The notes under the pieces: model-generated | Databases searched by the model: none | Seen by the model: the letters and a program-made list of their open reading frames with translations, nothing else | What the model was told of the DNA's origin: nothing | In this document: positions 55,285-64,000 of the stretch, piece after piece | Numbering within the stretch: position 1 is the stretch's first letter | How the letters are laid out: each line of letters begins with the position of its first letter | Assembly: GCA_949126835.1 (NCBI GenBank) | Contig: OX421494.1 | Coordinates: 2,108,001-2,172,000, forward strand | Reading direction: 5' to 3' | Source: Anisus vortex | Lineage: Eukaryota > Mollusca > Gastropoda > Planorbidae | Length of the DNA: 64,000 nucleotides | Made by a program: the position numbers and the translations under genes

Positions 55285-56820
55285 CATAATGTTATTCCCA
55301 TTTCTTTGTGTGATATTGTATATATCTATAATTGATATAAATATTTGGCATAATGTTATTCCCATTTCTTTGTGTGATATTGTAAAGGTCTATAATTGAT
55401 ATAAATATTTGGCATAATGTTATTCCCGTTTCTTTGTGTGATATTGTAAAGGTCTATAATTGATATAAATATTTGGCATAATGTTATTCCCATTTCTTTG
55501 TGTGATATTGTATAGGTCTATAATTGATATAAATATTTGGCATAATGTTATTACCATTTCTTTGTGTGATATTGTATAGGTCTATAATTGATATAAATAT
55601 TTGGCTTAATGTTATTCCCATTTCTTTGTGTGATATTGTATAGGTCTATAATTGATATAAATATTTGGCATAAGGTTATTCCCATTTCTTTGTGTGATAT
55701 TGTATAGGTCTATAATTGATATAAATATTTGGCATAATGTTATTCCCATTTCTTTGTGTGATATTGTATAGGTCTATAATTGATATAAATATTTGGCATA
55801 ATGTTATTCCCATTTATTTGTGTGATATTGTAAAGGTCTATAATTGATATAAATATTTGGCATAATGTTATTCCCGTTTCTTTGTGTGATATTGTAAAGG
55901 TCTATAATTAATATAAATATTTGGCATAATGTTATTCCCATTTCTTTGTGTGATATTGTAAAGGTCTATAATTGATATAAATATTTGGCATAATGTTATT
56001 CCCGTTTCTTTGTGTGATATTGTATAGGTCTATAATTGATATAAATATTTGGCATAATGTTATTCCCATTTCTTTGTGTGATATTGTATAGGTCTATAAT
56101 TGATATAAATATTTGGCATAATGTTATTCCCATTTCTTTGTGTGATATTGTATAGGTCTATAATTGATATAAATATTTGGCATAATGTTATTCCCATTTC
56201 TTTGTGTGATATTGTATAGGTCTATAATTGATATAAATATTTGGCATAAGGTTATTCCCATTTCTTTGTGTGATATTGTATAGGTCTATAATTGATATAA
56301 ATATTTGGCATATTGTTATTCCCATTTCTTTGTGTGATATTGTATAGGTCTATAATTGATATAAATATTTGGCTTAATGTTATTCCCATTTCTTTGTGTG
56401 ATATTGTATAGGTCTATAATTGATATAAATATTTGGCTTAATGTTATTCCCATTTCTTTGTGTGATATTGTATAGGTCTATAATTGATATAAATATTTGG
56501 CATAATGTTATTCCCATTTCTTTGTGTGATATTGTATAGGTCTATAATTGATATAAATATTTGGCATAATGTTATTCCCATTTCTTTGTGTGATATTGTA
56601 TAGGTCTATAATTGATATAAATATTTGGCTTAATGTTATTCCCATTTCTTTGTGTGATATTGTATAGGTCTATAATTGATATAAATATTTGGCTTAATGT
56701 TATTCCCATTTCTTTGTGTGATATTGTATAGGTCTATAATTGATATAAATATTTGGCATAATGTTATTCCCATTTCTTTGTGTGATATTGTATAGGTCTA
56801 TAATTGATATAAATATTTGG
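55285..56820. repeat. 64-bp minisatellite, 24 copies
   Basis: Exactly 24 units of 64 bp (55285 to 56820) beginning CATAATGTTATTCCCATTTC and containing TATAATTGATATAAATATTTGG. Variants recur in several units: CCCGTTTC, GTAAAGG versus GTATAGG, CTTAATG and CATAAGG. No indels were seen. Confidence 0.96.
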
Positions 56821-57538
56821 CAAATTTGACATACACACACTCACTAGAACAATAGGAAGAAAATTCCCTAATCTTTGATATTTGTAATGTTTTGTTTTTT
56901 TGTCGTTACGTAAACTTGACGTTATGGAAAGTGTGTATATGTGGTTGGGGGAGGGGCGAGGTTTCTAAAGTATGGAGGCCAACTTTGCTAGATCAAGACT
57001 GTCTGGTTTGGCCCTAAAGCTAGAAAAGCAATCTCTTAACAGAGACAGCCTTGAAGGAAAGAGAAAATGGGTAGGTTGGCAGCAGGGTGGTGGGGTATAA
57101 TCTCAGTTGTCAAAGTTTATTCATCCAGTTACATTGTCATTAGATGCCAACTACAAATAGCCATAATGTGTTGTTTTTATTTTCATTCTCAAAGCTTGTC
57201 TATTTCTTGTTGTTGTTGTTTTTTCTTTTGTTTTGCTGTACATTTAAAGCTATATGAGAACGTTCTATCGATATATATGTAAATAGTAAAGAGACTGTCT
57301 GTTGGATGAAATATTCAGCTTTCAGTTGGAATTTGGGTGAAATGTGGAGTCTGGCTATATTTAAGATATGATTATTAAGACCTGTCGATCTATTGGCCTA
57401 TGTATGTATCTACGATTGTATTGGTCCTTTGTCTAACTCAGGACTTGAATGAAATTGATTGTCACCGGTATTTAGTTCGTTTATAGTTTACTCCATAAAT
57501 ACGTATAATCTGGTGATGATACTTATTCAAACATGCCA
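56821..57538. other. non-coding intronic DNA
   Basis: Nothing recognised. The short open frame at 57067-57282 has no domain. Confidence 0.45.
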
Positions 57539-58053
57539 GTGCAACATTTAGAACATCAAACGTACCAGTGCAACATTTAGAACATCAAACGTACCAGTAC
57601 AACATTTAGAACATCAAACGTACCAGTGCAACATTTAGAACATCAAACGTACCAGTGCAACATTTAGAACATCAAACGTACCAGTGCAACATTTAGAACA
57701 TCAAACGTACCAGTGCAACATTTAGAACATCAAACGTACCAATGCAACATTTAGAACATCAAACGTACCAATGCAACATTTAGAACATCAAACGTACCAG
57801 TGCAACATTTAGAACATCAAACATACCAGTGCAACATTTAGAACATCAAACGTACCAGTGCAACATTTAGAACATCAAACGTACCAGTGCAACATTTAGA
57901 ACATCAAACGTACCAGTGCAACATTTAGAACATCAAACATACCAGTGCAACATTTAGAACATCAAACGTACCAGTGCAACATTTAGAACATCAAACATAC
58001 CAGTACAACATTTAGAACATCAAACATACCAGTGCAACATTTAGAACATCAAC
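57539..58053. repeat. 29-bp minisatellite, about 18 copies
   Basis: Eighteen units (the last partial) of 29 bp starting GTGCAACATTTAGAACATCA, with variants GTACAAC, CCAATGC and AACATACC. Confidence 0.95.
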
Positions 58054-58607
58054 TGATGATTACACTCACATCAATAGAATACTGGTTCAACAGACTTACA
58101 GACTGGATAAAACCCGTTACCCCCATCATTCCAAACTTCTACAGTTATGACATGTCATGATTTCGTTGTGTCTGCAATGTCACTGTGTGTTGACAAGGAC
58201 ACCTGGCAGCTTCCACTGACATTGGCTAAACATTGTTTTAAAATCTGAGCTGTCATGTTGAGAAATAAGATAATGCGGAAGGAACATGAAAATTGTTGCC
58301 CCCCCCCCACCCCCTAACATAATTTTTTCATCCAAAGGATTCCTATTTTCAGAATGAATTTATTTAATTGGGCGAGCTAATTGTTGTACAATAACAAGAC
58401 ATCTCGCTATCTGCATTATGTAGCATTTATGGACATTACATAGTGAAATACGAGAGATTTCAAGATATAGCAGACACGGAGTATACAGCAAAAAGTTTTG
58501 CACTTTAGGCTATTTAAAACAAATTCATCTCTTGCATCGGCTTGAGATATTTGTATTCGAGTAATTGTGCCACCGCATCAGTAAAAAAAAATGAAGATTA
58601 AAATCTA
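58054..58607. other. non-coding intronic DNA
   Basis: Unique sequence with a poly-C run at about 58300-58308. Nothing else recognised. Confidence 0.45.
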
Positions 58608-60060
58608 ACACCATGTAACAAAAAAAACTTTTTCTCTGTTTATCTAAATTTTTTTTATGTTTCTTCATTAATGTGAGTATGCTGAGTCTGAATATGACAT
58701 TGTTTTTATTGCATCAACCGTTTGATCATAAAACCAAAAAATAAATTTAACATATAGTATATACAGTATATAGCCTAATTAATATTATTCGTATTGCATG
58801 AGATACAACTTTAGTCAATATATAACAATTACAAGCTCAAAAATGTTATGTGATGTTACAAAACGTCATCTTACATCACATTACATACATATATTACATA
58901 ATGTTAAATTATGTTGTAAAGTAATATCTCAAAAAAATACTAGAAGTGAACAGTAGAACGTGGTTTTCTATTGTGAAGTTTGTCGTCATCGCGTATCAAA
59001 CACCAGGTGTAGTCACCCATCATAGCTACATCCCATCTGCCCTGGTATCCTTTCTCCATTGCAAGAATATCCCGATAAAAACGTTCTCCATGCTCTTCAC
59101 TCACATCACCCAAATTTGGTCTGAAAAATTGCAAGTGTGAATGCAGGTAATGCAGCTTTATTGACATTCTGCATTTCATTTCTTCATACCGTACAATTAC
59201 GTTTTCCACTAGCTCTTTGTAGTTATCACTCTTATTTTTGCCTAAAAAAACTATGAACAACATGTCTAAATGCAATCCATGCCTCTTTTTCAAAAGCAAA
59301 CATGTTGTCTTCCAGCTCCTTACATGCCAACATAACTTTATAACTTTAATCTGTGGACCAACCAATATACTTGCTGAATGTTTTGCATCTGACACCTTAG
59401 AAAACATGTGCAGAATGTGCTGGAACGCTGCACTAGCTGGGTTTAATGCTTTGACAAATTGTTTGAAAAGACCTAGTTTAATGTGAAAGGGTGATAGTAA
59501 GATATTCTCAACAGGTATCAGTCATCATAATGATTCAACCCATATTCTCGGAATCGCAAAGGGCATTGACTTTTGAATTCCACACAGCCATCCTTCCAGA
59601 GTTGATCTGCAGCTGCCACAACTGTTGTGTGGTACCTAGGATTTGTCCTGATCTCCCACAGCCATGCCAAAATAAGCATGATATTCAGTAAAGAATTTTG
59701 TACTACTGACAATGTTATGTTTAGTTTGTGTTGGACTAATATAGTATTAATAGTAACCACATAACAGAATGAGTCAGGACAAAGCTTGCAGGATCTACTA
59801 GACATATTCACCACTTCATATAACAGTTGTAATTAGTTAAAATAAAAAAAAATAAAAGAATATAGTTAAAATACAGCACATATATATATAATGTTATAAA
59901 TGCATTACACATATACAAAAACTCCAAAATATACTTTATGCTTTTTCTCAAGAAATCTTGATGATAGAGAAAAACCAATGGTGCCACTGAAATCAGCATA
60001 CCAAAATTATGTAAGAAACATTAAAAAATTAACATAAACAAAAATGTTGTTACATGGTGT
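58608..60060 (-). mobile_element. TIR element carrying an orphan ORF family (1.45 kb)
   Basis: The left end starts ACACCATGTAACA (58608-58620), and the right end, read inverted, starts with the same 13 bases (60060 back to 60048). With small gaps the similarity continues about 60 bp inward (GTTTAT, then AATTTTTT, then AATGTTTCTT on both arms), so I read them as terminal inverted repeats. They enclose the minus-strand pseudogene at 58940-59814 and A/T-rich flanks. No clear target duplication is visible. The superfamily is unassigned. Confidence 0.6.
58940..59814 (-). pseudogene. orphan repetitive ORF family (HPDSFCYV / SEEHGERF type), broken
   Basis: Read on the minus strand. The N-terminal part (59814-59518) carries SCKLCPDSFCYV and ends N-H-Y-D-D. 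The C-terminal part, in another frame from about 59512, has ILLSPFHIKLGLFKQFVKAL, LVGPQIK, LHYLHSHLQFF, NLGDVSEEHGERF and GDYTWCLIRDD, with a stop at 58940. I remember this motif series from a large family of uncharacterised proteins repeated in arthropod, cnidarian and mollusc genomes. Full-length members have a long middle region between the N-H-x-D-D and I-L-L-x-P motifs; here the two are joined directly with a frameshift. So this is an internally deleted, frameshifted copy. Function is unknown; placement between inverted repeats suggests a transposon-encoded protein. Confidence 0.65.
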
Positions 60061-60131
60061 AATGAAACTTAAATTCAAAACCCATCAAAGGGTGTGGTAG
60101 AAATTTTGTTTTTGGCATCTCTGGTTCCTTA

Positions 60132-60500
60132 CAATCAGTGGATGCAGGACTTTCTGATCGATATAGAAAAAACTTTAATAATTAATGGCTCTAAATCATC
60201 ACCAATAACTGTAACCACAAGAAACTGTTCTATGGCCTCTACTATTTATAATTTATATTAATGGCTTACCCAATTGCATCAACACAGGAACAACCTAGAA
60301 TGCATACAAGTACTCTTTCTTCCCGAGTGGCATCCGGGCATGAAATGGGTTGCCTGAACAAACCGGGAAAACCAGTGACTTAACATCATTTAAAACACTA
60401 ATAGAAATGCAGGACTAGACTCAAACCACGGATGAGCGTAGGACGCAATAATATTCTTCATATAAGGACCGTCTGTAATGTATGCGATAAGAAGATAAGA
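60132..60500 (+). mobile_element. LINE fragment: RT piece, ORF2 C-terminus and 3' UTR
   Basis: 60132-60205 reads QWMQDFLIDIEKTLIINGSK, matching the F-L-x-x-R-x-Q-x-V-x-x-N-G-x-x-S region of jockey/CR1/RTE-type reverse transcriptases. After a small deletion and frame change, PQETVLWPLLFIIYINGLPN (to about 60292) matches P-Q-G-S-V-L-G-P-L-L-F-x-I-Y-I-N-D-L-P. A larger deletion then joins to the ORF2 C-terminus (60309-60416, SFFPSGIRA, stop, NGLPEQTGK) and the family 3' UTR with ATAAG-type tail. The W codon after R-A is TGA. This copy shows which LINE produced the tails at 2481, 10071, 11810, 23862, 33802 and 54477. Confidence 0.8.
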
Positions 60501-61226
60501 ATCGCTCTCTAGATCTATACAACGTCTAAATGCTAAATGTTGGTCCTTGTCTATCCTAACGTCACCTAGACTTAACTCAGCCAATTCATTTCTTCACGCT
60601 AATAGTTTAAATACAAATCAAGACTATTTATTCCCAGTGTTTTTAGCTGCTGACTAAATCTAGTCTAGTCCTCTTCTAGCTTTTAACTTCGGAATTTCTC
60701 TTGAATTTTTCTCCTGTTGTGTACATGTGTGTATGTGTGTGTATGTGTGTGTTATGCCTTGACAAATCTTGACATTCGTGTGATGACGTGGCCGACGTTA
60801 ATAAAACGAATTCTGATTTGTGATTCTCCATTTTGATCACTGACGTAATGGCCGCTTCATCCACAGAAACCTTACATCTTTTTTTTTTTTTTTTACTATT
60901 CCCCGCCCCCCACCCCTTTACAGCATCATTGACTCACCGCCTATGCAAAAATATTCTCGTCTGCTCTGACAAAAGAAGACGCATCTGGTCACTCTGAATG
61001 GCGTCATCCTTGCGCGCGGGCATAGAATTCTGGTCTCCATTTCCCGCCTTTTCTTCTGTTGGTTTTTTTCCTCGCGCGTTAAAGAGTGCGCTGTTTGTCT
61101 ATGGCACATCAGACGGAGAGATTGAGAGAAGAAGAAGAAAAAATACGGAAAATGAAATTGAAGACATTTTCTTTTCATCAAGACTGCAAAGTAAAACAAA
61201 TCTTTGTGAACTTAAAAAGGTCGGGA
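60501..61226. other. non-coding intronic DNA
   Basis: A (GT)n-like tract lies at about 60721-60751 and T/C runs at 60880-60916. Between about 61010 and 61220 there is a purine-rich stretch with overlapping short frames on both strands, none recognised and without splice sites. Confidence 0.45.
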
Positions 61227-61600
61227 TGAAAGACTCGTTGTGATTGGCTATAGAAATAGTTGATGGAATGAGGCATTGTGATTGGCTGCAGAAATAGTTG
61301 ATGGAATGAAGCGTTGTGATTGGCTGCAGAAAGTTGATGGACTGGGGCATTGTGATTAGCTGCAGTAATAGTTGATGGAATGGGGCATTGTGATTGGCTG
61401 CAGAAATAGTTGATGGAATGGGGCATTGTGATTGGCTGCAGAAATATTTGATAAAATGAGGCGTTGTGATTGGTTGTAGCAATAGTAGATGGAATGAGCA
61501 TTGTGATTGGTTGCAGAAATAGTTGAATGAATGAGGCATTGTGATTGGCTGTAGCAATAGTTGAGTGAATGAGGCATTGTGATTGGCTGTAACAAAAGTG
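61227..61600. repeat. 38-bp minisatellite, 10 copies, each with an inverted CCAAT box
   Basis: Ten units of about 38 bp (some 35-39) with core CATTGTGATTGGCTGCAG. Nine carry GATTGG, the reverse complement of CCAATC; one (near 61355) has GATTAG. The array ends about 145 bp before the exon at 61746. Open frames on the minus strand (ANHNAPFHQL-type repeats) are by-products. Confidence 0.9.
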
Positions 61601-61745
61601 CTTTACTATTGACTAAAGCTATAACTTACTTTAAGGCTGTATAAATTAGACATGATCCATGTGTATTGTTGTATCAATAGATTTATGATCTATTATGTTA
61701 GTTTAGATTTGTCATCTGAACTCTGACCTATTTTGTCATTTACAG

Positions 61746-61823
61746 TTGGTCAAAGCCATTCTGTCCATGTTTGAGAAGGCCATTCAAAACGGCGTCTTGA
61801 CAGAAACCCTGTATTCAGAATTG
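61746..61823 (+). CDS. UTP6: UTP6 homologue, internal exon B (partial gene)
   Basis: 78 bp, 26 codons, phase 0 at both ends, between acceptor TTTACAG and donor GTAAGC. It begins LVKAILSMFEKAIQNGVL and ends Y-S-E-L. In the remembered human UTP6 the matching stretch reads R-x-x-x-x-F-R-K-A-x-E-L-x-L-L-S-E-x-x-Y-x-x-L, a good match to F-E-K-A-I-Q-x-x-V-L-T-E-T-L-Y-x-E-L. This is the first helix pair of a HAT-type repeat. It follows exon A after an intron of 19,990 bp and is followed by a 393-bp intron. Confidence 0.8.
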
Positions 61824-62216
61824 GTAAGCTTTGCTTTTATTCATTTATTTATATTTTTGGTTTGTCCTTATAATTGATACATTTAATTAGAGAAGCTGTT
61901 CGTTTGGCTGTGGTGACAAAACTAAACGTAGTTCTTGGAAATGGTTTAGGAGTTTTACCAATGTTTTAAACAGGTAGGTTGACATTAATTGTTGCTAATC
62001 CAACTCCATTCCACAAAAGGCATTTGGTGTCTTGGTGGACATTGAATTAACACTAAGTTATTACTTATACAGATATAATGGAAATACTTTTTGTGGCTGA
62101 TTGATATGTACACAGATGTTGCCATCTCGCAGCACCACTTGTTATTTTCAGATTTTATTCCTGCATCTCCCCCCCCCCCCCTTTCCATACATTCCTGGTG
62201 TTTTCTTCTGTTCCAG

Positions 62217-62405
62217 TTGGCCATGTTGGAACGTCTTGGGCTGATCCAGGACATGACCAAGGTGTCGGAGCTGGCCACGACGGACCACCCGCTCTCCTGC
62301 AAGCTGTGGCAGACTCGGCTGAGGCTGCTGTCCACCACCGGTCAAGCTGACGGTCAGCAGATCATCGCCATGTTGAAGTCCAGCCTGAAACAGATTCCCC
62401 TAGAG
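62217..62405 (+). CDS. UTP6: UTP6 homologue, internal exon C (partial gene)
   Basis: 189 bp, 63 codons, phase 0 at both ends, between acceptor TTCTGTTCCAG and donor GTAACG. It starts LAMLERLGLIQDMTKVSELA, contains KLWQTRLRLL, where UTP6 has x-M-W-Q-x-K-L-x-V-L, and ends MLKSSLKQIPLE against a remembered x-L-F-E-E-A-F-x-x-L. The exon is much more GC-rich in third positions than its surroundings, as expected for coding DNA. The encoded HAT repeats form a helical scaffold for assembly of the U3 snoRNP into the 90S pre-ribosome. The next exon is not in the window. Confidence 0.82.
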
Positions 62406-63372
62406 GTAACGGCAGCTGACCTTTAAATGGGAATAACCAGACAGAAGAAAACATTTTTTTAATGTTTAAATGAATTTTTAAAAAATATATATTTAGTAAA
62501 AAAGCCCCGGAAAAGAAACTTGTACTAGACAATAGAAAAATAAGAAACACTACATTTAGTAATTGGCAGCATTTGTTTGTTGCTATAGGCAATATCACAT
62601 CCCATAGATAGATGTATAACCAAACTTACAAAGTTGTCTAATTTGACTTGTAATAAACCCCTTCTATTTATTTAAAAAAAAAATTCATCTATATAAATTT
62701 CATATTTTATTTCATTAAAAAATGACTTTTTTTTTCGTTATGGCAAGAACTATTTGTTGTGCATGTAATTATTGGATTGGTTGGTGTATATTTGTGTTAA
62801 TAACGTCCAGCCCTTCTAAGCAACCCCGCGGTAGTAACATCTATAGTGATGCAATTTGAGATTCACTGGAGATCGTAGGGCATTCACTTCACATGGTGTG
62901 TGGTATCCTACACAGAGAGGTGACCACTGTTTTCTATAATGTCTGGCCTATGGGCGGCTATGGGATTGAAATAGACAGATGAATACGGCTATAGATAATT
63001 GAACACAGGATGTTTTGCTTAACCCTTCACTGGATAGGTAGGGTTGGGGGAGGGGTGGGAGTTGGGAAGAAGTGGTTCGGGGGGCCAGGGGGAGTCAGGG
63101 ATAAATAGCGCTGTAATCATGGCTATTGGGCTATTTTTTGTGGAGTGGCTGGTGGGGGGGTGATGGTGGCTTTGACGTTGTGTGATTTAATTAAAGTCGA
63201 TTGAGTGATTGAACATAATGACATCAATCCAGTATCCCCCTCCCCTCATGAAACAATCTGCTTGGATTGGCATGGTGGATCAATAACACGGCCAGGAGGG
63301 AGGGGGTAGGGAGGTCTACATATGTTTATTGGAGAACACTTGTCAATTTCACCACCGGACTGTTTCCATCTG
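62406..63372 (+). other. intronic DNA after UTP6 exon C
   Basis: Starts with donor GTAACG. A/T-rich first half; G-rich tracts at about 63046-63095 and 63150-63160. No further exon was recognised. Confidence 0.5.
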
Positions 63373-64000
63373 AGACTTTGGTACTTAACTATGGAATAGT
63401 TTCTGGTATAGACTTTATAGAACTAAAGAACTAGTCTAAGACTTTGGTACTTAACTATGGAATAGTTTCTGGTATAGACTTTAAATATAGAACTAAAGAA
63501 CTAGTCTGAGACTTTGGTACTTAACTATGGAATAGTTTCTGGTATAGACTTTAAATATAGAACTAAAGAACTAGTCTAAGACTTTGGTACTTAACTATGA
63601 AATAGTTTCTGGTATAGACTTTATAGAACTAAAGAACTAGTCTAAGACTTTGGTACTTAACTATGGTATAGTTTCTGGTATAGACTTTATAGAACTAAAG
63701 AACTAGTCTGAGACTTTGGTACTTAACTATGGAATAGTTTCTGGTATAGACTTTAAATATAGAACTAAAGAACTAGTCTGAGACTTTGGTACTTAACTAT
63801 GGAATAGTTTCTGGTATAGACTTTAAATATAGAACTAAAGAACTAGTCTAAGACTTTGGTACTTAACTATGAAATAGTTTCTGGTATAGACTTTATAGAA
63901 CTAAAGAACTAGTCTAAGACTTTGGTACTTAACTATGGTATAGTTTCTGGTATAGACTTTATAGAACTAAAGAACTAGTCTGAGACTTTGGTACTTAACT
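63373..64000. repeat. 66/70-bp minisatellite with four-unit higher-order repeat
   Basis: About nine and a half tandem units start GAGACTTTGGTACTTAACTA or AAGACTTTGGTACTTAACTA and run off the right edge. Two lengths alternate: 70 bp with TTTAAATATAG and 66 bp with TTTATAG. Together with GGAATAG/GAAATAG/GGTATAG variants, units 2-5 and 6-9 show the same order, that is a four-unit higher-order repeat of about 272 bp. Confidence 0.93.

Noticed and set aside
61099..61595. Minus-strand frames of up to 152 codons with repeated ANHNAPFHQL-like peptides
   Set aside because: Produced by the 38-bp CCAAT-bearing array; the period is not a multiple of 3, so the peptide merely cycles through frames.

Overview
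This is a 64 kb piece of an animal nuclear genome. The evidence is a split gene with canonical GT-AG introns, a Ty3/Gypsy-type LTR retrotransposon, non-LTR retrotransposon tails, tRNA-derived SINEs, several hAT DNA transposons and very many minisatellite arrays. There are no bacterial-type operons. The mixture (hAT families starting CAGGGGTC, a LINE whose ORF2 ends in an SFFP-type motif, SINEs with a LINE-like tail, tandem arrays making up about a fifth of the window) suggests an invertebrate. A lophotrochozoan such as a gastropod mollusc is my best guess, but the species cannot be read from the sequence.

The one host gene I can support lies on the + strand and runs off the right edge. Exons at 41682-41755, 61746-61823 and 62217-62405 join in compatible phase and match the central HAT-repeat region of UTP6, a U3 snoRNP / small-subunit processome protein. 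The intron between the first two is about 20 kb and holds most of the mobile DNA on the right side of the window. I could not find the upstream exons.

Layout. 1-5 kb: a 44-copy 21-bp array, then unique DNA with poly-G/C tracts. 5-18 kb: small hAT and CAAAGACT-type MITEs, LINE tails, a SINE and a decayed 1.84 kb hAT (15410-17247). 18.2-21.7 kb: a 75-copy 46-bp satellite. 22-34 kb: LINE and SINE pieces, three minisatellites and a ZMYM1-type hAT with a perfect 8-bp target duplication (31579-32840). 34-40 kb: six minisatellites and another MITE. 41.7 kb: UTP6 exon. 41.9-50.1 kb: a 22-bp minisatellite split by a very young LTR retrotransposon (42481-49370). 50-58 kb: GA-rich repeats, a hAT MITE with a perfect 8-bp duplication, 24 copies of a 64-bp unit and 18 copies of a 29-bp unit. 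58.6-60.5 kb: a terminal-inverted-repeat element carrying a broken ORF of an unassigned invertebrate family, then a LINE remnant. 61.2-62.4 kb: a CCAAT-bearing array and two UTP6 exons. The window ends in a higher-order repeat.

The most interesting objects are: (1) the LTR retrotransposon, with domain order Gag-protease-integrase-RT (integrase before RT, Gmr1-like), a SCAN-like capsid, LTRs that look identical, and a clean deletion of most of RT and RNase H; (2) the TIR-bounded element at 58608-60060, which may show that a puzzling repetitive protein family is mobile-element-encoded; (3) a MITE family with what looks like a 7-bp target duplication. Nearly all long open frames in this window are products of tandem repeats or chance and are not listed as genes.
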